Below are positions 10,313-19,730 of a stretch of 64,000 bases of DNA, one piece after another. Under the pieces are notes generated by a model. It was not told where the DNA came from. It was given only the letters and a program-made list of their open reading frames with translations, and did not search any database. Origin of the DNA: Chrysophaeum taylorii (taxonomy: Eukaryota; Sar; Pelagophyceae; Pelagomonadales; Pelagomonadaceae); assembly GCA_029834535.1 (NCBI GenBank), contig JAQMWT010000149.1:110713-174712 (forward strand), given 5' to 3'. Within the stretch, counting starts at the first letter, position 1, and every line of letters begins with the position of its first letter. The translations under genes and the position numbers were made by a program.

Positions 10313-11245
10313 ATGCCGCCAAGTAGTCGACCTCGCGGTCGCGCGACGCGCAGGAAGCGCTGTGCGAGCGTTAAACTTGGGGACCCGTCGCGACGCGTCA
10401 GCGTGACGCTACCCCTGACACTCCGCGAATTCCAAAGTCGCGTTGTCCAGCTCTTTGGCGTTGGCAAGACCTTTTCGCTGTGGCTCGATCCAGGATCGCA
10501 GGGTCGGGCGCCCGGGCGCGGCCGCGTGCGCGTAGTGTCCGAAGCCGACTACTGCCGTATCGCCGACAACGACGTGATCGTGTTGACCGTCGACGGACGT
10601 GAGGTCGATCCCAATGAATTGTGTCGTTCGAGCACGATGCAGCTCGACTTCCGACCGTGGCCATACGTTAAGGAGAAGCCAAGAAAAAGAGATCCCGCGC
10701 TTGACGCGTCCAACGCTCAATTTTGGGGTGAGAGTACGCACAAGCGCGACTTTCTCGAGCCTCCACCAAACCACCCGCGGACGAAAGCAGCAAAGCCGCG
10801 CGAGCGTACGATAGTCCCAAGAAAGTTCACGACGACCACCACTTACGGCGACGATTTCATTGCGCACCCGATCGTCGTATCGGCGAGGCGTGAGCCCGAG
10901 GAAGCTCGTGCGAAGTCGGCGCCCTTCACGCACGTCAGCTCCTACGCCATGGATTACGGTGGAAATCACAAGTCCTTCATAGCACCCAAGCCCTTCATAC
11001 CTTCTGACAAGCAGCGCTCCTCGTTTACCGCCAACGGCGGATCCATGATATCGACGTACCAAGCCGAATATCCCGAACATTCCGTGTCGGATCTGCCCAG
11101 AATGCGAAAAAACACGGCGCCAGTCTTTTCCACGCCGTTCAGCGGCCGTTCGACGTATGAAAGAGATTACACCGAAAAGAAGATCAACAGATCTCGAACC
11201 GTACACCTGGAGCCTCAAGCTACCATGAAGAACAAACCCGCATGA
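10313..11245 (+). CDS. SAXO-like microtubule-associated protein with ubiquitin-like N-terminus
   Basis: 310 residues from the first in-frame ATG. The N-terminal third forms a beta-grasp-like region: RVSVTLPLTLREFQSRVVQ, GKTFSLWLDPG, RVRVVSEADY, DVIVLTVDGREV, reminiscent of doublecortin or ubiquitin-like folds. The C-terminal half carries repeated TTYGDDF, SSYAMDYGG, STYQAEYPEH and STYERDYTEK motifs spaced 40-60 residues apart, each with a preceding hydrophobic/proline stretch. Such (S/T)xYxxDY repeats are typical of SAXO/STOP-type proteins that bind flagellar doublet microtubules. The role in a flagellum is inference from these repeats. No introns are needed. Confidence 0.6.
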   Translation: MPPSSRPRGRATRRKRCASVKLGDPSRRVSVTLPLTLREFQSRVVQLFGVGKTFSLWLDPGSQGRAPGRGRVRVVSEADYCRIADNDVIVLTVDGREVDPNELCRSSTMQLDFRPWPYVKEKPRKRDPALDASNAQFWGESTHKRDFLEPPPNHPRTKAAKPRERTIVPRKFTTTTTYGDDFIAHPIVVSARREPEEARAKSAPFTHVSSYAMDYGGNHKSFIAPKPFIPSDKQRSSFTANGGSMISTYQAEYPEHSVSDLPRMRKNTAPVFSTPFSGRSTYERDYTEKKINRSRTVHLEPQATMKNKPA

Positions 11246-12060
11246 ATCGCGATGAACGTATGACGTGCTGCTTTCGTGTTCGCTGTCGTCGCTGCCAACC
11301 GGCTCCCAACTCTTGATGAGCGCGAACTTCGAAGCGAAGGAGCTAATATACACTGTGCTGAACTCTCGAGCCCCGACTTGCGTGATGCCTTTCGACTGTA
11401 TGTGTGCCTGAAAGAAATTTAACTATATGTCTTCCCATACGGAATCGTGATGATTACTGATGATGTGTCGGGTAGGTCCACGAGTCTTTGCCGTCGGGCG
11501 GGCTATTGCGCGCAAACGCACGATGACTCGATGGACCGCCTAATGCGGCTTGCGGACCACCACGCGCAATAAGCGACTTGTAGTCTTTCGGATGGTTTCA
11601 CAGTTTCGGGATTTTTTTTTAATTGCGGCCTATTATACTCCAAGTGCACTCACTACCTAAGTGGTAGCGGATGTTGGGGATTTTGAATATTCAATGGCTT
11701 CCTTCCTTCCTTCCTTCCTTCCTTTCCTTCCTTCCTTCCTTCCTTCCTTCCCTCCTTCCTTCCTCCCTTCCTTCCTTCCTTCCTTCCTCATTTGGCGTTC
11801 CATCCACGCCCCCGCTTCGACTCAGGCACCCTGTCGAACGAACCTTTGACTCGCTCTTATCGTCAACACACGTAAGTTCAGCGTTACTACTACTCGAGTG
11901 GCTGTATCTCGCCCCAGAAGAGCCTTTACTACTGACTTCGAATGGCGTAGGAGTCCACTTCAACCACGCCACCGTCAAAATAGAGCTACGTAGCCCCACA
12001 TTCGACGTAGCACTGGAGTTCGGACGGACGGATGGCCGAAAGTGTACCACACTACATATC
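11246..12060. other. Intergenic with (TTCC)n microsatellite
   Basis: Downstream regions of two convergent genes. A (TTCC)n tract with a few breaks spans about 11699-11789 and produces artificial Phe-Leu-Pro-Ser frames. Nothing else recognised. Confidence 0.5.
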
Positions 12061-12885
12061 TTACCGCTTTAACCGGTAGAATGTGCCCGCGAGGTGGTCG
12101 GGACCTGGGAAGACAATGTTGTAGTTCCCTTTGCCACCGACAGCATGGTGTCCGATATGGTTCGTCAAAAGCCATCGCGCATATCGATGACCGGTAGGAA
12201 CGCCCTCGACGTAGGGCAGGCCGTCATCCCAGCTGATGGTACTTTCGAGGCTATGACTGTCGACATGAAGGCGGTTCCAGAGAACGCCGTGGTATAGACT
12301 GACGAGCGCGGCGGCAAATGGGGTGGGCCAGGCGGGTAGATCAAAACTAGCGAGTTGGCAGACGCTCGAAGAAACGAGGCTGCCGATAACAATCGAGAGA
12401 GTTGACGTGAGGTAATTAAAGCGAATGCCTTTGTAGTTGTAGCCGTCTTCCATCGTCATGTCGTCCCTTGTATCGACGTGGTGCTGGACGTGGAGGCGGT
12501 TCCACCGGGCAAATATACGGTCGCGCCACGTTCCGCGCGTGGCGTGCATGCACCAACGATGAAACGTATACTCGAATACCGAGAACGCAACGTACTGAAT
12601 GAGAACGAGCCGGACGAAGGCAGGCAAGGCATCCGCAGTGATCGCAACGCCCATAAGACCAAAATACGCGACGCCCAAGGCGCGCGCGTAAGGCTTGCGC
12701 TCGAATGTGGCCCGTGTCGCCAATAGTCGGGGATCGAGCTTCTTGTCTTCCCGAGTGGCGGCGGTCAGAACATCCTCTTCTTGCGCGGCCGGCGCACCGC
12801 GAGTTATTGACATGACGTGCGGGCGCGGAGGGGCGGCGAACGGCTGTACAGCACGTAGGCATAGCGCGAGGAAGATCGACTTCAT
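12061..12885 (-). CDS. Plastid-targeted fatty-acid hydroxylase-superfamily enzyme
   Basis: 274 residues from the ATG at 12885. MKSIFLALCLRAVQPFAAPP is a signal peptide ending in an FAAP motif, which fits import into a secondary plastid. The histidine clusters of the di-iron membrane hydroxylases are all present: FHRWCMH, RLHVQHH, WNRLHVDSH and NHIGHH near the C-terminus, with hydrophobic spans between them (ITADALPAFVRLVLIQYVAF; SIVIGSLVSSSV). The order suits the FA-hydroxylase/sterol desaturase superfamily and resembles CrtZ-type carotenoid hydroxylases only partly. The substrate cannot be named. Its start lies 61 bp from that of the NDUFS6 gene on the other strand, so they share a promoter region. 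Confidence 0.75.
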   Translation of the reverse strand: MKSIFLALCLRAVQPFAAPPRPHVMSITRGAPAAQEEDVLTAATREDKKLDPRLLATRATFERKPYARALGVAYFGLMGVAITADALPAFVRLVLIQYVAFSVFEYTFHRWCMHATRGTWRDRIFARWNRLHVQHHVDTRDDMTMEDGYNYKGIRFNYLTSTLSIVIGSLVSSSVCQLASFDLPAWPTPFAAALVSLYHGVLWNRLHVDSHSLESTISWDDGLPYVEGVPTGHRYARWLLTNHIGHHAVGGKGNYNIVFPGPDHLAGTFYRLKR

Positions 12886-12946
12886 CACACCCACGTCAGT
12901 GAACTGTAGACGTTGAAACGGCTCTTTTGGCTAGGTCGTCAGCAGC
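12886..12946. promoter_or_regulatory. Divergent promoter, hydroxylase/NDUFS6
   Basis: Only 61 bp separate the two start codons. Both leaders and any core promoter must overlap here. No TATA box is seen. Confidence 0.5.
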
Positions 12947-13351
12947 ATGAGTGGGTCCGCGATGGTGCTGCGACGCGTCGCGGCGACTCGAAGCGCCTTC
13001 CTGCGCGCGGCGGAACCGCGCTTCTTTACAACTGCTGGCGCGAGTCCGGTGCAGGTTCGTCAGTTGAAAGTCCGGAGTGACGACCGCGACCGCGCAGTAT
13101 GGCCTCGGCCCGCATCGAAGCAACGCCGAGGAGTTGATTAGCGCGGTCCCCGTCATCAAGGTCAAGGGCCACACGGCGATGTGTAACGGCGGCGGTGGTG
13201 CGCTCGGCCATCCTATCGAGTAGGTACCTCCTCGCTCTGCCGCCGCCGACGTGCGCGCAGGTACATCCAACTAAATACCGTGAATCCTGAGGAGCCGAGC
13301 GTCTGCAAGTACTGCGGTCTGCGTTACGTCATGGACCCGGATTTTCATTGA
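12947..13351 (+). CDS. NDUFS6: Mitochondrial complex I subunit NDUFS6 (zinc-binding)
   Basis: Three exons: 12947-13054, 13098-13219, 13261-13351, giving 106 residues; introns 43 and 41 bp. The first donor could instead be 13049, which would remove two residues. The N-terminus MVLRRVAATRSAFLRAAEPR with FFTTAG is a mitochondrial presequence. The conserved core follows: VIKVKGHTAMCNGGGGALGH, then YIQLN, then CKYCGLRY, giving the Cys-His-Cys-Cys zinc ligands of this accessory subunit of NADH dehydrogenase. Its size and the GGGGALGHP motif are diagnostic. A plain translation stops after exon 1, so splicing is needed. Confidence 0.9.
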
Positions 13352-13930
13352 TTCACGACTAGCACCCCGAAGTGAAAAAAAACGCCTATGCGCCGTCGAT
13401 CTTCGGGCCGACGGCCACGTGAAAGGAACAGAGCTGCCGATGCTGCTGAGCGGAGTGCGTCGGTGTGATACGTAGCATGCTTTATTAATATGGGTTTGGG
13501 ATTTATGGCTATCTAACGAGCGTCCAGCTGCGCCGGCGCCCAAATCGTTTGTTGAACTATGCGCAGACACACTCCCCGTTGGGGAAAATCGAGACTTTAG
13601 GTAGTATAGAGCTTTAATTTGGCCGAAGCACCTCTTGGCGCTGCCGTCTGTGTGTCTTTTTGGCAAGAGGTGCTCCGCTTGACCACGGCGAGCCGCTATA
13701 GACGAAAGGCGTGCGGCAGTTTTCAGTGAAAATTGCCGCACGTCCGATTCGGCGGGATCCCCCCACGTCGTTGGTATGTTGGTGCATTGGGGCATAGGCT
13801 GCTGTTTCGATAGCTTGCGCTTACCCTGCATCTCTCTCTTGTCGTTCTTCTGTAACTCAACATCACTGCGAGACGCACACGAAAGAATATTATTATTCTT
13901 TCGCGTTTGAAGCGTTTGTACAGAAAGCTA
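13352..13930. other. Intergenic with three hairpin-forming inverted repeats
   Basis: Contains AGCACCTCTTG (13627-13637) pairing with CAAGAGGTGCT (13664-13674); GTGCGGCAGTTTTC (13711-13724) pairing with GAAAATTGCCGCAC (13728-13741) with one mismatch and a 3-nt loop; and GAAAGAATA (13881-13889) pairing with TATTCTTTC (13894-13902). A long minus-strand frame crosses the region but has no family resemblance and overlaps the NDUFS6 terminal exon. The hairpins could belong to an RNA gene, a terminator-like 3' end, or small inverted repeats; I cannot decide. Confidence 0.45.
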
Positions 13931-15139
13931 ATGTTGTTGTTCTTGAGTCTCGTTGGATTATGGAGCGTGAGGACGTGGCTTCGGAGGAGCCCCGTGCTTG
14001 GGGCCCACGACGAGTTTAAGGAGATGGTTTCCGCCGCAGGCGAGTGCGCAACGACAATCGAATTCCCGGGGCGCGAGCCTGGTCGCTTCGAGCTGTTCGC
14101 TATGCGACAGTCGATATGCTCTCAAAAGGTCCGGTGCTGCTTGATGCTCAAGGAGAATCAGTTCGTCGAACACGAGATGGTGCCGTTCAAGAATTATGAG
14201 CCCGCTTACGCTAGACTCCGGCAGGCCGCGGGTGCTGCGGTCATGACGCCTCGCGCGTGGGATGGGTCGTCGTCGGCGTCGGTCCACGGCGTCGATCCGC
14301 TCGTCGTGCCAACGCTCGTCGACAACGCTGCGCGCCGTGTTATTGTCGATTCCAAGGCGATTGTGGAGTACATTGATCGGGAAGTCGCTTCGGACTCGCT
14401 GCAAACGTGTAACGACGACGTTCGAACGCACCTCGCCATCGTCGACGAATTTCCACATCCCGGACTATTGTACCACGGCGATCCAGATCACGACTCGCGG
14501 CCCGAGGCGCTCAAAACTCCCATGGGACACTATGGCGAGCTCATGATCGCCACCCTCGAGGAGTGGTTGAGCCGGGCTGATCTCCCGGCAGACCTTCGAC
14601 CGCTCTACGACGTCAAATTGAAAAAAGCAAAAATGATTTGGACTGGAGCTGGTGATACCGCGCCTCTGGGTGACCTCGGCGATTTCCATCGCACCTGCAT
14701 CCGGAAAGCCCGGCGTTGCCTCGATTTCCTCGACGCCGAGCTGCTCGAAGACAAGATGCCGACCGGCCCCAAACCTTCTGCCGCGGACGTCGCCTGGTTC
14801 GTCACGCTTCTCAGAATCACCGAATTGGGGTTGGCCGAGGAGCTCATCAACCCCCGCGTCGAGGCTTACCTCCACCGGCTCCTCGGCCACCCCAAGCTCC
14901 TCGACACCTTCATCTGGAGCCACTTGCCCTCGCCTCACTTGACGCCCATTCTCCTGGAACGCGCGGGCAAAGAAGCCGCGCAAGACAACGACGCCCAGGT
15001 CGCCGCGTGGCAAGTTGGCCGCGTCGACGTCGAGGCGCACGGCACCGACAAAGACGCCCTACGTCGCGCCAGTCAACGCCGCATGGCCTTTCTTCGCTCC
15101 TATGGAACCACTGCAGTCGGCGCCGTTTCCGCCCGATGA
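13931..15139 (+). CDS. Glutathione S-transferase-like protein with N-terminal anchor
   Basis: 402 residues from the ATG at 13931, chosen over upstream non-ATG codons. MLLFLSLVGLWSVRTWL is a signal peptide or membrane anchor. A thioredoxin-like GST N-domain follows: FELFAMRQSICSQKVRCCL with a possible active-site SxCS, then VPTLVD with the cis-Pro and VIVDSKAIVEYID, the glutathione-binding DS-x-x-I region. A helical GST C-domain spans roughly residues 205-335 (RKARRCLDFLDAELL, PSAADVAWFVTLLRI). The long insert and tail are unlike standard cytosolic GSTs, and the layout recalls reductive-dehalogenase or etherase-type GSTs. Substrate unknown. Single exon. Confidence 0.7.
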   Translation: MLLFLSLVGLWSVRTWLRRSPVLGAHDEFKEMVSAAGECATTIEFPGREPGRFELFAMRQSICSQKVRCCLMLKENQFVEHEMVPFKNYEPAYARLRQAAGAAVMTPRAWDGSSSASVHGVDPLVVPTLVDNAARRVIVDSKAIVEYIDREVASDSLQTCNDDVRTHLAIVDEFPHPGLLYHGDPDHDSRPEALKTPMGHYGELMIATLEEWLSRADLPADLRPLYDVKLKKAKMIWTGAGDTAPLGDLGDFHRTCIRKARRCLDFLDAELLEDKMPTGPKPSAADVAWFVTLLRITELGLAEELINPRVEAYLHRLLGHPKLLDTFIWSHLPSPHLTPILLERAGKEAAQDNDAQVAAWQVGRVDVEAHGTDKDALRRASQRRMAFLRSYGTTAVGAVSAR

Positions 15140-15506
15140 TGAGAGGTGCCGCCCTATGTTGCTTCCGAGATGTGGAGGGGCGAGTGCATGTGCATGTGAG
15201 TGAATGCTGCGGCTGCAGCATTTATGGGGGCTCGGGGTCTTACCCCCGTCCATTGGCACACTCCTTCATCGCGGCCGCAGATGTTTACACAATTCTTCTT
15301 CCCCGCACCTCGGCGCGCGCACCACCACCACCACCGCGAGCACAGAGTCCATCATCACCACCGCGAGCACAAATTCCTGATAAGCTAAGTGTGACCTCCT
15401 CCTAACATCGGATCGAAGGAATTATCGTCGTAAATAAAGGGTGTCGGGCGATGGTGATTGTACCGAGCAGCGCGAGCCGACGGGACTAGAAGCCGCGGCG
15501 GTTTTT
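15140..15506. other. Intergenic, no gene recognised
   Basis: Between convergent genes. A CACCACCAC run near 15322-15336 and a CATCACCACCGCGAGCACA repeat at 15335-15371 (two copies of CACCGCGAGCACA) are the only notable items. Confidence 0.5.
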
Positions 15507-15946
15507 CTAGTAATAAAAGCCAAGGATCTTGCCGCCCGTACGCTTCCGGCGTGCCTCTTCGTGGTCCATAATGCCGTAGGTCGTTGACAAGACGATGTGT
15601 CCGAACTGGCGCGACGGCAAGAGGTTGTTGATCCACTTCTCGATGTCTTTCAGCTCGACGTCAAACCTCGGGCTGATCACGCCGCATTTGTTGACGCGAC
15701 CCGTGAGTTCGACTACGATCTTCCCGGCTCGGTGGTCGTCGACGATTTCGAACTCGCCGATGTACCCGTGTTTCTGCATGTTCTGGAGGAACTTGACGAT
15801 CACCTTCGAGCACGGTCGGATCAGCACCTGCCGCTTCCCCCGCTTCTCGGCGTTGTAGATGCTCTTCAGAGCGTCAGCGAGAACCGACATCCGAACCTAC
15901 GGAACGCAAGCTCGGCGACGACCACCGTGACGCGAACACGCACCAT
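15507..15946 (-). CDS. RPS15A: Cytosolic ribosomal protein uS8 (RPS15A/S22)
   Basis: Two exons on the minus strand: start codon alone at 15944-15946, intron 15897-15943 (47 bp, GTGCGT...CCGTAG), then 15507-15896. The product is 130 residues, the usual length for the eukaryotic protein, and begins [14 protein letters not shown]. Strong conserved parts are [43 protein letters not shown] and [20 protein letters not shown]. Without the intron the protein would start at the internal Met and lose three conserved residues. It is part of the small subunit near the platform. Divergent from Psb27 with 166 bp between starts. Confidence 0.95.
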
Positions 15947-16112
15947 TGTTACGCAGCCTCTCGGCGATCACACAATCGCTGCACACAACACTGCCCTAGC
16001 CTCCCAAAGTTCTTACTTACCCTTCTTGAAGCGTGCCCGGTCGGGGGTCACGAGGGTATACTCGTTCGCCTGTGCCAGCGCTGTGATCAAGATCGTCAGC
16101 GGAGCTTGAAGT
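15947..16112. promoter_or_regulatory. Divergent promoter, uS8/Psb27
   Basis: 166 bp between start codons of two highly expressed gene types. No TATA box is evident; it holds both 5' leaders. Confidence 0.45.
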
Positions 16113-16685
16113 ATGAAGAAGGTGGGGCTTGTGTTGGTGTGTGCGCTGAAGACGAGCGTGAACGCGCTCGCGCCATCGTACGCGCGCGTGGCGGAGAGCG
16201 TCGCCGAGCGTGTGGCGCAGCCCGTTGTCGACCGCCGCGACCGCCGCGACGCATTGGCGAGCGCCGCGGCCGTCGCGGCGACGCTTGTCGCTCTGCCGGC
16301 GTTGGCCGAGGAGGCGCCGGCCGCCGAAGCCCCTCCTCCGGTCGCGGAATTCCCGACGGATTGGGGCTTGACGCAGGACTACTACACGGACGCGGCCAAG
16401 GTGGTGACCCACATGCGACTCGCGACGGGCCTCGACAAGGGCGCGCCAAACATGGAGAAAATCGCCATCAATACCAAGAAAGAGATGAGCGATTTCGTCG
16501 CCTTCTACCGCCGCTTCACCAACGTCGCCGGCAAGCAGTCGTTTTCGACGCTCTACACCTCGATCAACGTTCTCGCTGGACACTACACTAGCTACGGGCC
16601 GAAGTTCCCCGTGCCCGAGAAGCGGCGCAAGCGCTTGTACCAGGAGTACGCCGAGATCGAGAAGAATATCAAAAAGCGCCGGTAA
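16113..16685 (+). CDS. psb27: Photosystem II assembly protein Psb27, plastid lumen
   Basis: 190 residues with a three-part leader. MKKVGLVLVCALKTSVNALAP is a signal peptide ending in an ALAP plastid motif. A transit region follows, then RRDALASAAAVAATLVALP and ALAEE, a twin-Arg lumen signal with an Ala-x-Ala cleavage site. The mature part matches Psb27: YYTDAAKVVTHMRLATGL, FVAFYRRFTNVAGKQSFSTL, LAGHYTSYG and PEKRRKRLYQEY. Psb27 binds CP43 in the lumen during PSII assembly and repair. Single exon. The leader is one of the best lineage markers in the window, since it implies a four-membrane plastid with an intact thylakoid Tat pathway. Confidence 0.92.
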   Translation: MKKVGLVLVCALKTSVNALAPSYARVAESVAERVAQPVVDRRDRRDALASAAAVAATLVALPALAEEAPAAEAPPPVAEFPTDWGLTQDYYTDAAKVVTHMRLATGLDKGAPNMEKIAINTKKEMSDFVAFYRRFTNVAGKQSFSTLYTSINVLAGHYTSYGPKFPVPEKRRKRLYQEYAEIEKNIKKRR

Positions 16686-17346
16686 ATTCTTCCTTCCTTT
16701 CTTTCTTTCTTTCTTTCGGAGCGCCTTCCCTCACGCCACGTCGCGACTTTCGGAGATAACGACGCACGCGCGTCGCATCCCCCCGGGTTTCGCGACCGCT
16801 TCCACTCGCGCCACTTAACACATCTCAGTGCACGCGATAGGGTCGCAGCGAGTCGTAATATGCTCGATGAACACGTGTGGCTCGCAAGTTTCGGACCGGC
16901 AACCAGTTGAAATAGACGACGGCGGCGAAGGGAGAAGGACACCTGCGCCCCCGTATTATTCGCACCTCCTCCCTCCTACAACAGCAACACTACCCTAGTG
17001 AGAGGGAAAGGAGGGTGTGTTGCCCTGGCGTTACCACTTCGAGGATACAGACAGCGCGCGGTTGCTCGGTCGCACCGACGGAGGATCCCCGATCGAAACG
17101 CCGCACAAAAAGAACGGAGGGGGGAATCGATATCCGTCGCGCGGGGTCAAACATCGAGCAGGCTTTTTTAGACGGGCTCATGTAGCGCGCGTCGGAAACA
17201 CACCGCCCGTGGCCTGGGGGTACCAAGTCGCGAAAATTTTAAGAGCAGAGATCCGCGCTGGGACTCGTGTGGCCGGACACACAGCCCCAGTATTTTACGA
17301 CCCGTCGTCGCCAGGCTCAGAAACAAAAATAAGGAAGGCCTGTGGG

Positions 17347-17379
<33 letters not shown>

Positions 17380-17514
17380 TATTGTGGCCGACTTGACGAC
17401 GATAATGATGATGATTTCGCCCAAAGAGCCGACGGCAGCGATCTCCTCGATCAGATCGAGGCTGTGTCAATATATCGGAGGAGAAGAGAACAAGTCAAAA
17501 AGGAAAGAAAAAGA
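16686..17514. other. Intergenic with microsatellites
   Basis: No gene supported. (TTTC)n at 16697-16717 right after the Psb27 stop and (GGCT)n at 17347-17379. A long plus-strand frame from 17017 is antisense to the WW-domain gene and is rejected. Confidence 0.5.
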
Positions 17515-18735
17515 CTAGGGGGGCGTGACAGTGGCGCAGAGGTGAGGGTGTTTGATGGCGCGACTTCTCGTCGGGGCTCGGTTTGTCTTCGAAGGCGCGA
17601 GAATTTTTTTTCTCGGCGTAGTCGCGGCCTGGTCGCCCCAGGCCCTGCGGAGAACAGTTTGGAGCTCGATGTCGGTGGGCGTGCGCGAGATGCGTTCGCG
17701 CGCGGCGCAGTCGTCGACGAGGTGGGTCGCGAGCTGGTTGACGTAGAGGACCTCCCCGCAATAAGCGCAGTAGATTCGCGGTTGCGCGGGCGCGTTTTCG
17801 TTGAAGACCTCGCGCTCCTTCTTAGGGTTTGGGGCGAGGGGCTTTTGTCGCAATGGTGCGGCATTAGCGTTGTGCTCGTCGTCGCGACCACCCCGCGCAT
17901 CACGCGGCGAGGTGGAGACCGGCGCGGCCTCGCGGCGTCGGCGGGCTACGCGCATCTTGAGTCGCGCGAGCGTCTTCTTGGGCTGGTCGGGGTCGTCGCG
18001 GTTCGTAGTCTCGAGAGGAGCAGCAGCAGCAGCAGCAGCAGCCCGGGGTTTGGTTCGCGCGACGCGTCGCGCGAGCACCTCGACGGCGCTGGGCGAGGGG
18101 TCGCGCGGCGCGAAGATGGTCTCGCGGTTTCCGTTAGGATTCTTGACGACGACGGCGCCCGCCGGGAGTTCCCACGAGGCGCGTCGCGTCCGGCGATTGT
18201 AGTAGTAGGAATCCCCGCTCTCGGCGTCGACCGCCTCGCGCCATTCGTCGCAGCTCCGACGTAGCGCGCCGGCGGACCTTTTCAGAGTCTCGGATTGTCC
18301 GCGCGGGCCTCGACGCGCGCAGTCGACCGGGGTTTCGTATCCGTCGCCCGGAGCCTGCCGTCGTGATTCCTCCAAGGTCTCGTCGTCGTCGTACCGCAGC
18401 GCGCGGTTGACCTCGGGGGATTTGAGGTAACGGCTGAGAGGCGCGCCCGTCGCTCTCCGCAGCGGAGCGTCGCGCTCGGACGTCGGCTCCTCGTCGTTCC
18501 GACGCAGTACGGGGCTCGGCGACCGCGGGGGTTTGCCGACCAAACTCAATTGCGAAATCGAAGCCTCGATCCTGTCCGCGCACGCGTCTTGGAACGGCGG
18601 CGGCGTCAGGCACGCCGGAATCGCGCCGCCGCCGCGGAATTGGTTGCTCGTCGCCTCGAACAACCGACTCTCCTCGTCGCTCCCCGGGTCGCTCAGCATC
18701 ACCTCGTCCTCGTCGCTCTCGGGTCGCTGGGACAT
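17515..18735 (-). CDS. WW-domain and C2HC zinc-finger protein
   Basis: 406 residues, single exon, ATG at 18735. The first ~150 residues are acidic and disordered (SDEDEVMLSDPGSDEES). A WW domain lies near residues 160-195: DEWREAVDAESGDSYYYN then RRASWELP, with the two signature Trp and the Tyr triplet, which would bind proline-rich partners. A basic, Ala-rich stretch (CAG repeat at 18019-18041) leads to a zf-C2HC near residues 320-345: YCAYCGEVLYVNQLATHL then DDC, with C-x2-C, His and Cys in place. The tail is basic. No intron. The combination suggests a nuclear or RNA-processing adaptor, but I do not recognise an orthologue. Shares an upstream region with bS20. Confidence 0.7.
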   Translation of the reverse strand: MSQRPESDEDEVMLSDPGSDEESRLFEATSNQFRGGGAIPACLTPPPFQDACADRIEASISQLSLVGKPPRSPSPVLRRNDEEPTSERDAPLRRATGAPLSRYLKSPEVNRALRYDDDETLEESRRQAPGDGYETPVDCARRGPRGQSETLKRSAGALRRSCDEWREAVDAESGDSYYYNRRTRRASWELPAGAVVVKNPNGNRETIFAPRDPSPSAVEVLARRVARTKPRAAAAAAAAPLETTNRDDPDQPKKTLARLKMRVARRRREAAPVSTSPRDARGGRDDEHNANAAPLRQKPLAPNPKKEREVFNENAPAQPRIYCAYCGEVLYVNQLATHLVDDCAARERISRTPTDIELQTVLRRAWGDQAATTPRKKILAPSKTNRAPTRSRAIKHPHLCATVTPP

Positions 18736-19034
18736 TTTTCAAAGCGGATCCCCTCGCGCTTTTTGATTTACTCACTCACTCAAAAGTCTCGTCGGGTGGC
18801 AGTTGGTGTTGTGCGATTCAAATCGCCAGGTTACGGCTTGGTTTGAAGTTTTTGGTGTTGTTCTACCGGAACGGTACCAAAAAAAACTCCCTCCCCTCCT
18901 TTTTAGGGGGAAGTCTTGTTCCACCACAACATCTCTACCTAAGCTGCTGTTGTTGTGTTGGGGGTAAGCCTCTTTGCCCTGACGTGACTTCTTCAACTCG
19001 CCTGCCGTTCGCTCGCGATACTATATACGATACG

Positions 19035-19461
19035 ATGATGCGCCGCAGCATCCGCGTCCTCCTCCTTTGGCTCGCCGCGGCGGCCGCCTTCACGGCCCTC
19101 GCCCCACGACGAACCGCCACCGTGCAGATGATGGCCAACAATCCTGGGGCACTGAAGCGTATCAAAACCAACGAGCGCAACCGCGTCCGGAACGCTGCCT
19201 GGAGATCCAAGGTGCGCACCTGGACCAGAAAGACCAACGAAGCGATCGAGAGGGGCGACGTCGACGAGGCCAAGGAGTGCGCCCGCATGGCCACCAGCAT
19301 GATCGTTAGTCACTCCCCAATTCCTGCTCGTCACCCCCCCTTCCTCGCAGGACCGCGCGACTCGCCGCAAGATTTACCACAAGAACTGGGCCGCGCGCAA
19401 CAAGTCCCGACTCTCCAAGAAAGTCATCAAGCTCATCCTCGAGTCGCGGGGCGAACTCTAG
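19035..19461 (+). CDS. rpsT: Plastid ribosomal protein bS20
   Basis: Two exons, 19035-19304 and 19351-19461, with a 46-bp intron (GTTAGT...CGCAG), giving 126 residues. The leader SIRVLLLWLAAAAAFTALAP is a signal peptide with an AFTALAP plastid motif. The mature protein matches bacterial-type S20: ALKRIKTNERNRVRNAAWRS, RTWTRKTNEAIERGD, then after the splice DRATRRKIYHKNWAARNKS and RLSKKV. Without splicing the conserved C-terminal helix is lost and replaced by a proline-rich tail. bS20 binds the base of 16S rRNA; here the gene is nuclear and the product goes to the plastid. Either of two adjacent ATGs (19035, 19038) could be used. Confidence 0.92.
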
Positions 19462-19730
19462 CTTGGTGCTCTTACGCTCCGATGCTCCCCTAGCGCCGCG
19501 CCTAGTAATAATAACAGAATACAGCTACGGTCTCCCGAGTCTTTAGCCGTAATAATACGGGACTTCCTTTTCAGGTCGAGGCGCTCTCGCCGGGCGACCG
19601 TGACGATACGATCAAGGGTTTTCTTTCCGGCGCCTGCATCATAAGGAAGAGAAATGGGCTCTCGAGAAAAGAATTGGCTAGTTTATTATAATGAGGTTGT
19701 AATCATGATCGTCTCTGCTGAGCTTGGGGC
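19462..19730. other. Intergenic, bS20 3' region
   Basis: No gene seen. AATAATAATA at 19505 and TAATAATACG near 19549 are short A/T runs that might serve as 3' end signals. Confidence 0.35.

Noticed and set aside
11661-12050. Frames with FLPSFLPS or KEGRKEGR repeats
   Set aside because: Driven by the (TTCC)n microsatellite.
13271-13831. Minus-strand frame of 186 codons
   Set aside because: Overlaps the last NDUFS6 exon and the hairpin region; no signal or domain.
17017-18264. Long plus-strand frame of 415 codons
   Set aside because: Antisense to the WW/C2HC gene, with Arg/Gly-rich shadow composition and no motif.
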